Notes: a model not told the origin generated them from the letters alone. Shown: positions 1 through 12,035, counted from the first letter of the stretch. The stretch is DNA of 64,000 nt from Symbiodinium natans (GCA_905221605.1 CAJNDS010002341.1:359083-423082); one strand, 5' to 3'. Made by a program: numbers and translations.

Positions 1-416
1 CAGCCGGCCCAGGATGCCTTGATTATCCTTGGATGTCATCGCGCCTTTGACAAACCCATGCGGAGTCATGCCAGCTGATATGACAGGATTGCTTCACCGG
101 ATCACTTGTTTGCCAACATGGCAGCCAAGAGTGTGATGCAAACCGGTACTTGGCCTGTGCGAAGAAAGTCGGCAAGTCTGTGCTGTCGTTTATGTCGTTT
201 ACTCACTGTCCCGTCCTTACTGCTGCTTCGTGATGTGTGATGTGATTGGAAAGACAATGGTGGGTCAACATCCTGCGGCACATCACACGATGGCCAACAT
301 GCGTTCTGCAGTTGAGGTGTAGAAGCAAAGTACGACACCTTCTCGAAGGCACCTATTACACCGTTCGCTCTTCTGCCTGTGGGCGCATGCCGCAGTTGCT
401 TTGTTCCAATGTCTGC

Positions 417-1983
417 AGGATACAGTAGAAGCCTGTGCGGATTCCAACCAGATCGACAAGGCGGCGGTTCTCCACTGCACCCGGGCTGCAGTGATGACCT
501 GCGTTGTATCAGATCATGATAAACAAGAGCATAATACAGATGACTCTAAAGGTCATTGTCTTCGCCTCCTCCTTGATTCGCAATCTTTGTTGAGGCTTTT
601 CCAGCTCGGAGGGCGATGCTGCCGTCATCGCGCAGGCTAAGGCAACACCAGAGCACCCAGGCACGGTAGGGAGTCAGGGCAGTTCCACACTGTCGGACAA
701 AGTGCCAAGCTTGATCTCGGAAGCACAAAGTTCGTGATGCTCTGCAAGGCGTGCCCTTCCTTGTGGTGAACGGACAATCTGTCGATCAGCCCGAGAATTT
801 GCTGAAGGCAGCTGCTTGGTTGGGCAGTTTCGAGCACCAACTCCGAGTGGTATGATGTTCGCCTACTCAGGCCTATTGAGCCTGTCCTCATTATGATTCA
901 TTTTGAGAAGCTGAGGTTTGCGATGCATACAAGGGCACACGACCTGATGCGTGCCAAACGGCTGTGCTGTCTACACAGCACATCTTTCTTGTGGCGTAGT
1001 TTGGCGATGTACATAGTTTGTGCCAGTGAAATCCATTGGGGTGTTGAAAGACACACCACTGCCATTGGCGCTCACAGTGTCGATATGTGTGCTGCATGAT
1101 CTGACAGTGCTTGGCTGGCCATGGAGCTCATTAGAGAAACATTCCGCTGGCCCCTTCAGAATTCAGACTGCTCATCGTCGTGGATGGCTGTGTGTACCAT
1201 GCAAGTGATGTGGACCATTGCCAGGGGATGCGCTTTGTGGACGGCGACTTCTCTGTGGAGGACGGCCCTGTGCTGAAAAGCCACCGCACGTGCACGCACT
1301 TGCATAGCTCATTGAGAGATTGCACGGCTGAGCAGGTACAGAGGGCATTGTCTGAGGCTTGCGGTTCTTGGGGCTGATCTTGTGCTTTTCTGCCATTTGC
1401 AAACACGGGGACGGAACTGGTGCGCAGTATGATGAATATGATCAGGCATTTCTTCGCGTTGAGCGGAGTGCTTCAGCAGCCGCTGCTGCATTGGCTGCTC
1501 AACCTCGAAGGTGCCCCTTGCAAGGGTTGCAAAGTTTTCCCTCGACTTCCGCTGCCATTCGTTTGAGTCTTGTTCGAGTCTTGCTCGATGTCTGAAAAAG
1601 CCAAGGGGGTGTCGCATCCCTCGCTTTCGCGAGGGCCTGGCTCTCGGCTGTGGAGACCGGTTGCAACATAGCCGACACAACCCTGGTAAGACCTCGCGAG
1701 CCAAACAAGTTACCAAGTGCAAGCTTCCTTGTAGATGCCTCACTCAGTACTTTTGCACATTGCATGTAGCCTCCTTCGCAAGTGTGTTGCCCATGTGCGC
1801 TTGCAAGGTGATGAACTTGAAGGGCTTGAGCTGGACAGCGTGCTGCGGGAAGACCTTGCTGAGGCAAGCTCCCGGCCAAACAGCCTTGGCTTGGCTGGCT
1901 ACGCGACTACGCCCATGACGCGTAAGAGAGTTTGTCAGGAACCCGACTCAGATGATGATGATCTTCCGGAGGCGCACGCGTGA
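417..1983 (+). CDS. 3' part of an unidentified multi-exon gene with acidic C-terminus
   Basis: Several short stretches read like exons on the + strand: about 417-498 (contains TVEACADSNQIDKAAVLHC), about 730-849 (contains GVPFLVVNGQSVDQPENLL), about 1,430-1,510 (contains LLHWLLNLEGAPCK) and a terminal piece from about 1,809. The last piece contains DELEGLELDSVLREDLAEA and ends in DSDDDDLPEAHA with a TGA at 1,981-1,983. The acidic tail after a basic MTRKR patch could be a nuclear protein terminus, but this is inference. I do not recognise the family. Exon joins are not proven, and the 5' end probably lies outside the window. Confidence 0.35.
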
Positions 1984-2339
1984 GTGATTCCGATGCTTGT
2001 CGCCGCCCTGCGCAGCCTCACAATGCCCCTCACACGTCCCTTACGCATCCTTCTGCAACTTTCTGTCATCCGCCCAGAAGGCCGGACAAGGCTTTAGCGT
2101 CCATCGGGGCAGTTCCGCGTCTTCAACCTGCGCCTCCGGAAAGGCAAGCCATGACACCGCCACACGCACTTTTGGGTGATGGATGGTGATGGTGTAGTAA
2201 CCATGGCCGGAGCCTTGTGAGGATGAGCGAGAGGACCGGACAAGGAGTTCAGTCTCCAGGCCAGTTGTGAACAGGATAGCTTTGAGAGCGAAGCCTAAAG
2301 AGAATTGCTTCGAGTAACTAGTTGAGTATAGTTGCCATT

Positions 2340-5050
2340 GAAGAGAATATGTGGAAAAATAAGGACAAGTTGCAGTCTGCAGCGAGGTTAGAGAAGCTGG
2401 GCCTGCGCCTGGTCGTCGCTGCGGAGTCTGCTGCAAGAAACGCTGCGGCAGACGTGGCCCGAGAGGTCTGGGGGCATCTGCAGAAATCAGCGGAGGGCAC
2501 AATGGCAAACACTACCATCATTTGCACCATCTTTGCAACATGGGCCACGGTGCCATGTTGAGCCTTTCAGGTGGCAGATGCGGCAGCCTCCAAGCTTGCG
2601 GAGCTGAGGCGTCAACTGCTGAAGGAGGCACCTTGCTTCTCCCAAGCCCGCGCTGCACAGAAGAACTGCAAAAAAAAGGGCACTCCTTCGTGAGGTGGAC
2701 CGCCAGCGCTCCTCGCTGGAAGCGACGGCCGCAGAACTGGGGATGCAGGAGCTGCTTCGGGGGCTTCTGTGTGTTCCAAGTATAGTTTTCAATTCCGCCA
2801 GGCGGAGGCTGCGGCGGCCATGGCCGAAGGTGCAGAGGCAGAGAGCACTCCTTCAGCTTCAGTTTGTCATAGTTTTTCCCCAGAGGTGTCTTAACGTGTC
2901 TTGGTGTGCGTTCTCCTATGGGAGGCTGCTGCGGCTGTGGCCGAGACCTTCTCCCTGCGCTGGGAGACCTCTCAAAGCGAAATGCTGGAGGCCCGCGACC
3001 CACTGACATTTGCAATGCCAAAGAAGTGCCAAGAATCTGAAGATATCCAAAAAGGTGGCCCAGGGCCGAAGCTTCCTGCAGTGTTCAGGCCAAGGAGACA
3101 AGCGCTCAGAATCATGCTGACTTGCAACAGCGGCTGGCGTCCCTCATGGAAGTGCTGGCCCAAGAGCTCAGCTGGCACTGCGCCCACGACATCGACATCC
3201 TGGTTTGTCAGAGTTTGTCAGCGTCCGCTGTCCCTTGAGATGGCTTTCGGATAGCTTTTGGCTGCAGGTCACTGATGCCCTTGGTCCGAAGGTCAGCAAC
3301 CTGGAGGTGCGGGTGGCCGGGCGTCCCCCCGAATTTTTCGCATTGTGTGCGAAGCCAGGAGCAGCTCCACGCAGAGTGCCGCCGCCTGGATGCCGTTGAA
3401 GGCTGCGCTCGGAAATGCTCAGTTGGAGAGCCACGTCGTCGTGGAGCCACGTGCGAGTGAGGCCACACGGAGGAGGCCCACGAGGCCCTCCGCCGGGGCG
3501 AGGAGGCGGTCCAGCGACTCTCCGAGGCGCAGAGAAGCAGAAGACACAGTGAAGATTGTTTAAAACGAAACGTTGAGAACTCAGTGAGAACTCTTCCAGT
3601 CGATGTGTGCCTTGAGGTATCCTCGGCCTCCCGTGAAGCATGGGTGCAGCAGAGACAGGCGCCATTGCTCGCATTATCTCGCATTCAATCTACCTGATGT
3701 ATTCCTGTATGGAAGCGACCTGTCAGCTTTGTCGCAGCTGTGAGGCCCTGCACGACTGCTTTGCCGAGAAGTACGCAGCGAGCCCGCTCCTTTGCTTCTG
3801 CACTGGTTTGCTCTTCATCGCTCCTGAGATCTCAGGTGTGTCCAGATGTGACCAAACCTCCTCAGATCTTTCGGCGTTGGCTCGCCCCTTTCCCTCGCAG
3901 TGCCAAAGTTCTGTACCAATGAGCGTTGTGCATGGTGGCCTTTCCAGGCTACGGCCATCAACGGCAGAGTGGAGGCAACTGGGTGGGTGGGCGAGAGAAG
4001 TGGCTCCTCAGTCTTGTGGCAAGGCCACGGAAACATCCATTGGCGAGCTCCGTAAAGACTTTGGCGGGCAACTGAAAATGCGCCTGGCACCGAGAAGTCC
4101 TGAGTCGCGAAGGCCTCCTGTAAGCTCCTTCTCTTCGTTTCTCATCAGGCCATTCCGAGCATGCGGATCTGGGCGCCCGATTGGCTGAGCTTGACAAGAG
4201 CTCTCGAAGTTTCATGGAGGAGATCGATTTTCGAGCAGGTCTTGGAGCTCATGATTGGGGGGAGATTTCATTCTGTGCAGGAGGCAGTCGAAGAATCGCG
4301 GAAGGCAGGAACATGAAGACCGTGAGGGACGGAACATTGCTCCCTCTTTGCTGAGGCAACTCAAGCCCTGGAAGCAGCCTGGAGACCAGAGGCCACGAGT
4401 CGGACGTGCTTTAAAGCCTTGTTTTGGGACCTTTTCATGTTTCAGATAGCTTCTGCTGAAGAAATAGTGCAGGTGCAAGAGATTCGCCACGAGCTCCAGG
4501 CCTCCACTCAGAGAGAGCTCGCGCGACAGAGTGGCACCTTAGGCTAAAAGCCGCGTCGCCCCTCTCCCCTCTCTTCCCTACATGCCCCTTCTCACCCCTC
4601 TCCCCCCCCTCTCTCTGCCCGCTCTCCCCGCTCTGCCCGCTCTCCCCTCTTTCCCCCCCTCTCCTCCATCTCCCCTCTCTTCCCTAGCTCCCCCCTCTCT
4701 CCCCCCGATCTGCCCTCTCTCCCCTCTTTCCCCTCTCTCCCCTCTCTCCCTCTCTCCCCTCTCCCCTCTCCCTCTCCTTCTTTTTTCAATGAATAGACAA
4801 GCGCGCTCTCTTCCCCCATTCTTCGGGGAAAGCCCCCAGGCTTCGCAGCGCAAGTCAGCCCAGGCGCTGGCACCCGAGTTTCTACAAAGGTTTTATCGTC
4901 AGACGATACTATGTTAAGCATAGTGAGGGGGTCCGATTCAAGTGAGAGTCGCAGAAGGAAACTTCAGAGCTCAGGCTGGAGTCCGAGAGCGCGCGGCTCA
5001 CCAAAGCACTGCGCGAGCTTCAGCGCGGCGATCTCAGAAGAGTTGTAAGT
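2340..5050 (+). CDS. Multi-exon coiled-coil protein
   Basis: A run of short Glu/Arg/Ala/Leu-rich exons on the + strand shares a heptad-like pattern: about 2,350-2,500 (RLEKLGLRLVVAAESAARN), 2,571-2,624 (VADAAASKLAELRRQLLK), about 2,680-2,770 (ALLREVDRQRSSLEATAAEL), 2,918-3,000 (EAAAAVAETFSLRWETSQSE), 3,100-3,185 (NHADLQQRLASLMEVLAQEL), 3,455-3,540 (EEAHEALRRGEEAVQRLSEA), 4,150-4,235 (SEHADLGARLAELDKSSRSF), 4,445-4,530 (EEIVQVQEIRHELQASTQRE) and 4,943-5,045 (LESESARLTKALRELQRGDL). HADL followed by a basic/leucine run recurs in two exons, suggesting internal module duplication. Such rods are typical of cytoskeletal or ciliary scaffolds, but no named family is visible. Introns are about 60-900 nt; one holds the pyrimidine tract. 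Confidence 0.55.
4557..4790. repeat. Long homopyrimidine tract (CTCCCC-like)
   Basis: About 230 nt of almost pure C/T on the + strand, built from irregular CTCTCCCC/CTCCCT units, with only a few purines. It lies between two coiled-coil exons, so it is probably intronic. Near-mirror polypurine/polypyrimidine DNA can form triplexes. Its apparent open frames in several phases are an effect of composition, not coding. Confidence 0.9.
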
Positions 5051-5339
5051 CGTCTTCAGGGTGTTTTGTACCCAAAGGTGCCCCCCAAATTGGTGCGGAC
5101 CTTGCCTCCACACTCGCCATGCCACATTTTTATTTGGACCGGAAGCACGTCATCTGAGCAACAAGGCCAAGGCATCAGCCACGAGTGGCTGGTGCCACGC
5201 GCACACCAACGTGTTGAGTGGCGGGCTTGTCTCGGGGAATTTCAATGCTTTTTGACTTGTTGGCAGCATGTGCAGGCCACGTGTGTTGGTCAGACACCAA
5301 AGTCTGATTGAAGGTATCTCGCAATGGACTCCAGCGATG

Positions 5340-6090
5340 CCAAAGGGATTTGGATGGACTCTCCCGAGTTCTGGTTCTGGCCTCTGACGAACGTTTCCTT
5401 TCCCCAAGAAGAGCATTCGGCAACTCAATTCGCCGCTTAGGCTGGGAGGCCAGGGCCCTCTCTTCCTGCGCTTCTATCCTCAAGGAGTGCACTCCTCAGC
5501 TGCTCAAAGAGTCCAAGAGAGGCATCGAGACACCTAGAGAAACATATGGCTTAAAAAAGGGCGTAACATGCTGGGGTTTGGTCCCATCGAGGTCGCGGGA
5601 GGTGATGGCCTTTGTGCCGTTGGTCTGTATGCCAACAGCCCAGCGTCCAGCTACTTGACTGACAGTGTTCTGCTGATGTGCCACCGGAAAAGGCACCTCA
5701 TCAGGATAGACTTGCCGCGCGAGCCCAAGCGACATGTGTGGCCTCAGAGTGCCGGATATCACGGCCTCGACTTTTGAGGCCCTGCCCTTGCGCTTGGATC
5801 TCCGCTGGGAGCTTGTGTCGACGCGGTCCTCGGCGCATCGTTCATGCTTCTCCGACGTGTTCTCTCTGAGGCGTTGCGGACCTTCGGAAGAGGGCTGTTG
5901 CGCAGCCAGAGGCCTCTCCGGCTCTCCGATCTTGCGCTGTTGCCGGGTTTTGCACAGAGGGCAAGCCGGGCAAGACGATTCGTGCCGCAGTGGCAGGCAG
6001 AGGGTGTGCTGTGGCTGGCGCATGGCTTCGGCACCCTCGAGCTGGTCAGCGAGGGCAAGGAGGACCTGTCTCTAGGCGAGTGGGAGTGGA
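5340..6090 (+). CDS. Possible exons of an unidentified beta-sandwich (MATH-like?) protein
   Basis: Plausible + strand exons at about 5,395-5,480 (contains RLGGQGPLFLRFYPQG) and 5,590-5,650 (contains GGDGLCAVGLYANSPAS). These resemble the alternating hydrophobic strands of MATH/TRAF-like domains, where a FYP.G strand is followed by a G.C.l.L strand. A later piece at 5,850-6,080 stays open (QWQAEGVLWLAHGFGTLELV). The resemblance is weak. The piece could be the 3' part of the preceding coiled-coil gene or a separate gene. Confidence 0.25.
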
Positions 6091-6460
6091 TAGGTGGATC
6101 GAAACCTCAGCATAGTGTCACTCCAAATTGCACCACTTTCAAATTCGGGAGGTGTGGAAGTTCCACCCTTTGCCTGGGCTGCTTTGGAGAAGGAACCCTT
6201 CAGATTCGGCAGCCCACGTATGTGTCAAACGATGTATCGGCCTTGCCTTGAAGACCGGCGATGTCCTTGTCAGGCCACTCCCGCCAATCCCTTTCACGGG
6301 GTGCTTGGTGCAACCGCTTGGCGCCCGGCATGTCCCCGCATTCTTCGTTTAGTTTGTGGAATGCCACAGCTTCGGCAGGCGAAGCTCAGAGATGCTGCCA
6401 GCGACTGTCCAAAGCCGACAGCGACTTGACTCCCTGCATAGCTTTCGGGTTCAAATGGTG

Positions 6461-6512
6461 TTAGGGGTTTAGAGTGCAACACAGGGTTTCAGGTTAGGGT
6501 GCAGCCTGTCTT
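6461..6512 (+). repeat. Degenerate telomere-like tract (TTTAGGG-type)
   Basis: Contains GTTAGGGGTTTAGAG, GGGTTTCAGG and TTAGGGTGCAG in about 50 nt. These are recognisable but decayed units of the TTTAGGG telomere repeat reported for dinoflagellates and plants, with the G-rich strand on +. Confidence 0.45.
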
Positions 6513-7396
6513 AGGTTCGCTTAGACCACATCGCCCAACCCGATTGCAAGGCCGTGCCTCGACTCAACGGCGGGCATGTTTTTTTCATCTATATGCGTGG
6601 GGTCTGACTGGCAGTGCAGGTTTCTTTATTGAAAAGCAACATCATTGAGCTAGAGTTTCATTCAGGTTATAATCACTCATTGAAGGCTACGCAAGTGTTT
6701 GGTTTGCATGAAGTTCCGAAATTGGCTTCAGCATGTTATGATGTAACCATAATCTGGTCAGCAAAACAGACCTCAGTTCTCTAAATCAGGTCAGCTGCGC
6801 CCGTGAAATTGGGGGGCCAAGTCGGCTTCGCAAATTTCAGTTCAAACAACTATACCACCGGAATGCTGCCCATGGGTAACGCAAGTTAAGTTAAACAGTT
6901 CTACTTTGATTCAGGAAGTTACAGCAAGCGTTTCTTTAAATCAGGTTCCTTATTCGCAGTCCCACACAGGCGGGCGCCTGATCAATCATTCACGTCAGAA
7001 CCGCTGTCGGCAATCATCCGCAGAACTTAAATGATCGCCACCATTCGGCTGTTCGTGATTTCGGCAACAAATCAAAGTTTGCAGCTCAGCCCGTGGAGGA
7101 GCACAACCACCAGATTGCTTAAAACAAACTCTAAAGGTGGACCCGGCAGGTAGACACGTACAAACAACTTCATCAAGTGAAGAACCGCAGACACCTGCAG
7201 TCAAGTGGGCCAGGACCGGACACAGACAAATCTGCAACGAAAGAGCCCCGTAGCAAAGATAAGCGCTGCGGCCGCACGTTTTGCCGCCTGCATATAAACT
7301 AAGAATCCTCGTATAAATCTCAATACCAAGACAGGGCCCTAACTTACAGCATAGCGTTTTTAGCAAAACGCGATCCTAGTTGCTGACGCCACGAAC

Positions 7397-7456
7397 CAGT
7401 TGAGTGTTTGGAAGGTCTTGTTTCGTCAGTTGAATGTTTGGAAGGTCTTGTTTCGT
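7397..7456 (+). repeat. Perfectly spaced 30-bp tandem duplication
   Basis: Unit 7,397-7,426 is repeated immediately at 7,427-7,456 with a single G/A difference. The unit begins CAGTTGAGTG and ends CTTGTTTCGT. It lies in otherwise non-coding sequence. The near identity suggests a recent duplication. Confidence 0.9.
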
Positions 7457-9054
7457 GGTGGAGCTGCCAGAACCAGAAACAGAAACCCTTTGGCAGGATG
7501 GGCTGTTGACTGCACTCGTAACACGCATGCAATTGTGCTGGGCCATGCGTGGGATCGTGAAGATAGGGCTGCTGCTCTCCTAGCGAGCGGGTGGAGGGCG
7601 GCATATGCAAACAGCATGGAAAACACAGAGAACACACCACCACTTAAAGCAAATCACAAAGACGCAGCATGATGCAACGGTGGATATTTAATTTCTAGAT
7701 TATTCTCGCATTTTTTACGCAATACACTTGGTTAAGGTAATGAGGTTCTTCAAGGAAAAGTAGCAACATAAGTAACATATGTACTGTTTGTATTTGATAC
7801 GGTAGATGACAGGCGTAAGCGAAACGATCCGTAAAACGTTGGGAGACTACAACTACATGAATCGGCAGGATTTCTTAATAAGTGCTTTGTTGTTCCCGAA
7901 ATGTGCGAGGACTCAAACTGGGAACCTAGTTTGCAACGCTGACCATACGGACAAACATACTGTAAACCAATGGCTATCCGACTCTCCTGTTTTCGTTACC
8001 GGTCCTTGTTCTGAAGCGGGCGAGCTCGCGGCACTCGCACATGGTCTCTCGCTCGCTGTCACTCTCTCTCTCCGCTGTCTCTTGCTCTTCCTCTTCTTTC
8101 TCTTGAGAAATTTGACTTTGACAGCGCATGCTAGTATGGTCAGACGATTACGCGTGCTTGCCATCGGACCAATGACAGGCCCAGGCAAAGTCGGTGCCGG
8201 GCTCGCCGAATGCTGCTGGCCGCAGCCTTGCTCATCGTGAGATTCCCATTTTGCTGAGTGTGCTCGTGTTCTCTCGTGTTGCTGTGAAGGCCCTGGTGCT
8301 GTTCTCTCCAGTCCAAGCCCCTCGCGCCCTGGATGGGCAGTTTTCGGCGACCAAGGTGGCGTTGTACTGTGCACGGAAGGAGCCAGAAAGGTGAAACAAT
8401 ACGCGAGAGTGCGGATACGCAGGATGTGGTCGCGATGCAGCCGAGCAGCCGGAAAGGCGACGCCCCTGGTCTGCCCATGCCGCGCATGCCCTGCGCTCTG
8501 CAGGGGTCTCAGCAGAATCGGAATCTTCCTGCATCATCTTGCAGCCTCCTCTCGCCATATGTCGTACCCTGAAGTTGAGTCATTGAGGTCAACACGCCCG
8601 TGGCATTCTCGACTGTTCCGGCACAAAGGCTCCAGCGGTAAGACAAGCAAGAGAATGCAAGCTGCATTCGCTGTATTCACCATTGCCAGGAGCCGGAAGC
8701 CCCCTACCAGTGGCAACCCGTTCCTTCCGGCCACAAGTGCCGGGGACAACGAGCGCGCTTCGATGAATCCCTTCATCGACCGCATGTGAGACAAGACCCT
8801 CTAAGCTTCTCCCTTGACGTCTTCAGAGCGTGCTCTTGGAGATGTGTTGCCGCTCTCCCATCTGCGTGGATGGTTTAGCCAACCGCAACCATGGTCGTGC
8901 TCCGCTGCCCCCTCCGTAGTAGTTAGGATAGGGTTTTGGGGTGGTTTATTAGAGTGTAGTTGAAAAGGGGCCCAAGGGAATACTATCAGCAATGATTCCG
9001 ACCCTATAGTATCAGCTTTCAGAGTTTCGCGGCTCCAGGGCGTGGATAGAACAC

Positions 9055-9200
9055 ATGCTACATGTGTATATGTATGTATCTAGTATGTGTATGTATATAC
9101 ACACATGGCTATATATATATATATATACATATACAGATAAGTATACATAAGAACACATACATGTAGCAACACACACGAATGTATTCAGAAATATATATGT
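9055..9200. repeat. AT-rich (TA)n/(TATG)n microsatellite
   Basis: Interleaved TATG, TATA and ACAC units with a run of at least nine TA dinucleotides around 9,110-9,127. Simple-sequence DNA with no coding content. Confidence 0.85.
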
Positions 9201-9968
9201 TCTCCATACAGTAGACTACTATATGCAGGACGGAGCTTCGGGCTTCCGACATGTAGAACTATCGAGCGCTGAGAAGAAAGTCTTGGAGTTCGCGCTTGTG
9301 ACCTAAGGGGTTCATTGGCTCATTTTGCTTCAATCGCAGAATGCAGCGCAGAGAAAGTCATTGCCTGAGTGTTGGCAGGGGTTCATTGAGCTGTAGGACC
9401 TGGTATGACCGGACTCCAACACATGCTGCATATGACGGTCTGTGAATTTACGCACAACAACAGATGTGAACGTTGCATGTTTGCAAGGAACAGCCAGCTG
9501 CAGAGGCACGCCGGATAGCGTTGCGCCAGCCACTTGCCGCTGTTGCAACTTCTTTCCAACAAAAGAAGGTTTGACAAGGCGCATGAAAGCAGAAAGGGGG
9601 GCTCTGGTGTCACTGGCTTGATAGCTCAACCTGGCAACCTGATGTTGGTCGGGGGGTGCTAGCTCCTGTTCCATCCCATTTGGCCTCTGCGCTCAGAGGT
9701 GATGACTTTGGATTCAGATCTCTCGCTGCTCGAGGACTGAGCTTCAAGCGACTCTTCTTCTGTCTCTCCCGCACCGTCCTGCTTACTACGTCGATCGATG
9801 CGGAGACGGGGAATAGCATGTCTCAGTCTAAATTAACTCGCACTTGCCACTGCATCTCGGTCAACCTGTGCAGCCACGTGGGCCCTCAACGCGGCGCTCG
9901 CTGACTGACTTCTCAAGCGAAGGTTAGAGAGAGCTGCCCCCTGACTCCCACCTGCGTTGCTGTCAATC

Positions 9969-11149
9969 ATGTTCACAGTGTCATTCCTGTTGTGCCTGAG
10001 CCACGCCTTCGGGGTCAGCTGGTTCGAAGTCTCAGACCGGGGCCAGAGTGTGCTTTCCGTGCATGTTGGCGTGTCCGGTGATGGATCCAAAATGATCGCT
10101 TCCTATTATATGTGGCCCTTGTTTACCAGCAGCGATGGTGGCGCGAGCTGGACGAACCACACATCGCTGGGCTCCCATAACTGGCAAGCTGTCGGTGTGT
10201 CCGATGACGGAAGCAAGATGGTTGCGGCCACGTTCAGTAAAGTATGTATCAGCAGCGATGGTGGTGCAAGCTGGACTGAAGCCTCAGTTGCGAGCTTTCA
10301 AGGCATTGCCGTGTCCCCTGACGGAAGCAAGATGGCTGGGGTCGTAACATTTGGATCAGCAACGATGGTGGCGCAAGCTGGGTTGAAGACACCTCGGTAG
10401 GCAGCACCAAGTATTGGGTCCGCATTGCCATGTCCGATGACGGAAGCAAGATGGTTGTGGTCGTTCAATTCGGCAACATTTGGACCAGCAACGATGGTGG
10501 CGCGAGCTGGACGGAAGACTCATCCGTTGGCTCCACCCAGCAGTGGGTGGATGTTGCCATGTCCGCTGACGGAAGCAAGGTTGTTGCAGTCGTCAAGAAC
10601 GGCGACATATGGACAAGCAGCGATGGTGGCGCAATCTTTGGTCAGTCGACTTGGACATCCAGAGAGTGGCTGGCTGTTGGCATGTCCGGTGATGGATCCC
10701 AGATGGCGGCGGTCGCGTACGACAGGATCTGGACCAGCCAAGATGGTACCTGGGCTGAAGTACATTGGTCGTTGACCAACACCTATGACTGGCAGGATGT
10801 TGCCGTGTCCGGCGATGGATCCAAGATGATCGCCGGCTCCGGCGAGAGTGGCGGAATCTGGATGGGTATGGAAACGACCACGTCCACCGCCACCACATCC
10901 ACGGCCACGACGGGGACGACCACAGCCACCACCGCCACAGCCACAACCTCGGTCACGGCCACCAGCACAGCCACCACGGCCACGGCCACCACCGCCACGT
11001 CCACGCGCACAGCCACCACCGCCACGGCCACCACCACCACGGCCACCGCCACGGCCACGCTCATGCACGCCAGCAGCAGCGCGGAAGGTCTTGATGTCAC
11101 GCTCCTTTTTGGGATCCTGGCTGCAGCGGGCCTCCTTCTCGCCTTCTGA
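9969..11149 (+). pseudogene. Secreted seven-repeat beta-propeller with Thr-rich stalk and GPI-like tail; frameshifted
   Basis: The ATG at 9,969 opens a hydrophobic signal peptide (MFTVSFLLCLSHAFG). Then come seven BNR/sialidase-like repeats of about 40 residues, each starting S.DGSKM and carrying a W.S.DGGASW-type Asp box. They start near 10,074, 10,200, 10,313, 10,433, 10,562, 10,685 and 10,808, which is enough for a seven-bladed propeller. After them lie a Thr/Ala/Ser stalk of about 60 residues and a hydrophobic C-terminus (LLFGILAAAGLLLAF) that ends at the stop, as in GPI-anchor signals. There are no introns. In repeat 3 a 10-bp segment present in repeat 4 is missing at 10,345/10,346, so the frame shifts and the frame-1 product ends at 10,400. 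It may be a pseudogene, a recent lesion or an assembly error. Role unknown; a surface glycan- or protein-binding role is inference. Confidence 0.75.
10873..11061 (+). repeat. ACC/GCC-rich minisatellite encoding the Thr/Ala stalk
   Basis: Irregular CCACGGCCACCACC-type units encode TTSTATT-like, mucin-type sequence inside the propeller gene. Slippage in this tract could vary stalk length between alleles. All three reverse frames are also open, a composition artefact. Confidence 0.8.
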
Positions 11150-11514
11150 GACCGACTTGGGACTTGGGGCAAAGCAGTGTAAAGCGCTGACCAATCAGAG
11201 CTACACATCCGCCCTCCAGACTATTTCTCCAAGACTTGTAGTGTCTTAAAACGCTGGTCCAGGTTACATCCGGCCAACGGCTGAAATCGACTTGGGGGCG
11301 ACGTTGTGGCAGCTAAGCTGCAGAACTACTCCCTGGTCCCTCGGCCATATTTCTCGAGACTTGTATCACAAGGTTACCATGGCAAAAGAATATGCCAGAG
11401 CCGCAAAATTCCGCAAGTGCTTTCTGGAAAAATTCCTTGCCGCCACTTAACGAAGATTCTTGCGGACTGTTTCATGGACAGCATTTACATGGTGGGATCA
11501 TGATGTATTTGGAG

Positions 11515-12035
11515 GCTTTTAGGGTTTTAGGGTTTGGGGGGCCCGGTACTCGTTTTCAGCTGGCCTGGGACCGGTTGGTGCAACTAAGCCGCGTGCTGCA
11601 GGAGGCCAGTCTCAGCGTGACATTGCGGGAGGCTCTGAGTGGTCTCGGGCTTATTGCGCTGGGTGCTTCAATGTCATCGACGTAGGGTCTGCAGATGTTG
11701 CGGAGACGCTTGGGGGTAAGATCCCCCATACACTGACCTCGAAAGGGGCATCGTTCGCTGAGGTGTAGTCGCCAAGGGTGCCCTCTCTTCTCCGAACCAT
11801 CCCAAGCCTCTGAGCTCTATGTACCTATTGAGCATACACGTGTGCCCTGAAGCTCCTATATAGGAACCCCTTTGAGGCCTAAGTATAGACTATAGATGCA
11901 CATGGGTTGAACTCAGACTCCGCAGCGATCTTCCCGAGTTCTGTTTCACAACGCTTGTTGACGTTGGGTCCGAGTGCAGCTTCGGCGAAGAACGGATCCC
12001 TGGTTCAGGGTTCAGTTTTTAGGGTTTAGGGCGCC
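11515..12035 (+). repeat. Interstitial telomere-like tracts, G strand on +
   Basis: Two short G-strand clusters: about 11,515-11,540 (TTTTAGGGTTTTAGGGTTTGG) and about 12,002-12,032 (GGTTCAGGGTTCAG, then TTTTTAGGGTTTAGGG). They precede a C-strand tract at 12,169. Confidence 0.65.

Larger units (their letters stand above)
6513..9640. other. Long stretch without a recognised gene
   Basis: No open frame here reads like an exon with convincing domain content. The 6,560-7,900 part is visibly richer in A+T than the flanking gene regions. A 30-bp tandem duplication and an AT microsatellite are listed separately. The segment separates the upstream multi-exon cluster from the intronless propeller gene. 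Confidence 0.5.

Noticed and set aside
4578-4921. Arg/Glu/Gly-rich and Pro/Leu/Ser-rich frames on both strands
   Set aside because: Artefact of the homopyrimidine tract, which lacks stop codons in several frames.
10520-11208. Gly/Arg-rich, Val-rich and Pro/Arg-rich frames overlapping the propeller gene
   Set aside because: Shadows of the ACC/GCC repeat; the + strand propeller frame explains the sequence.
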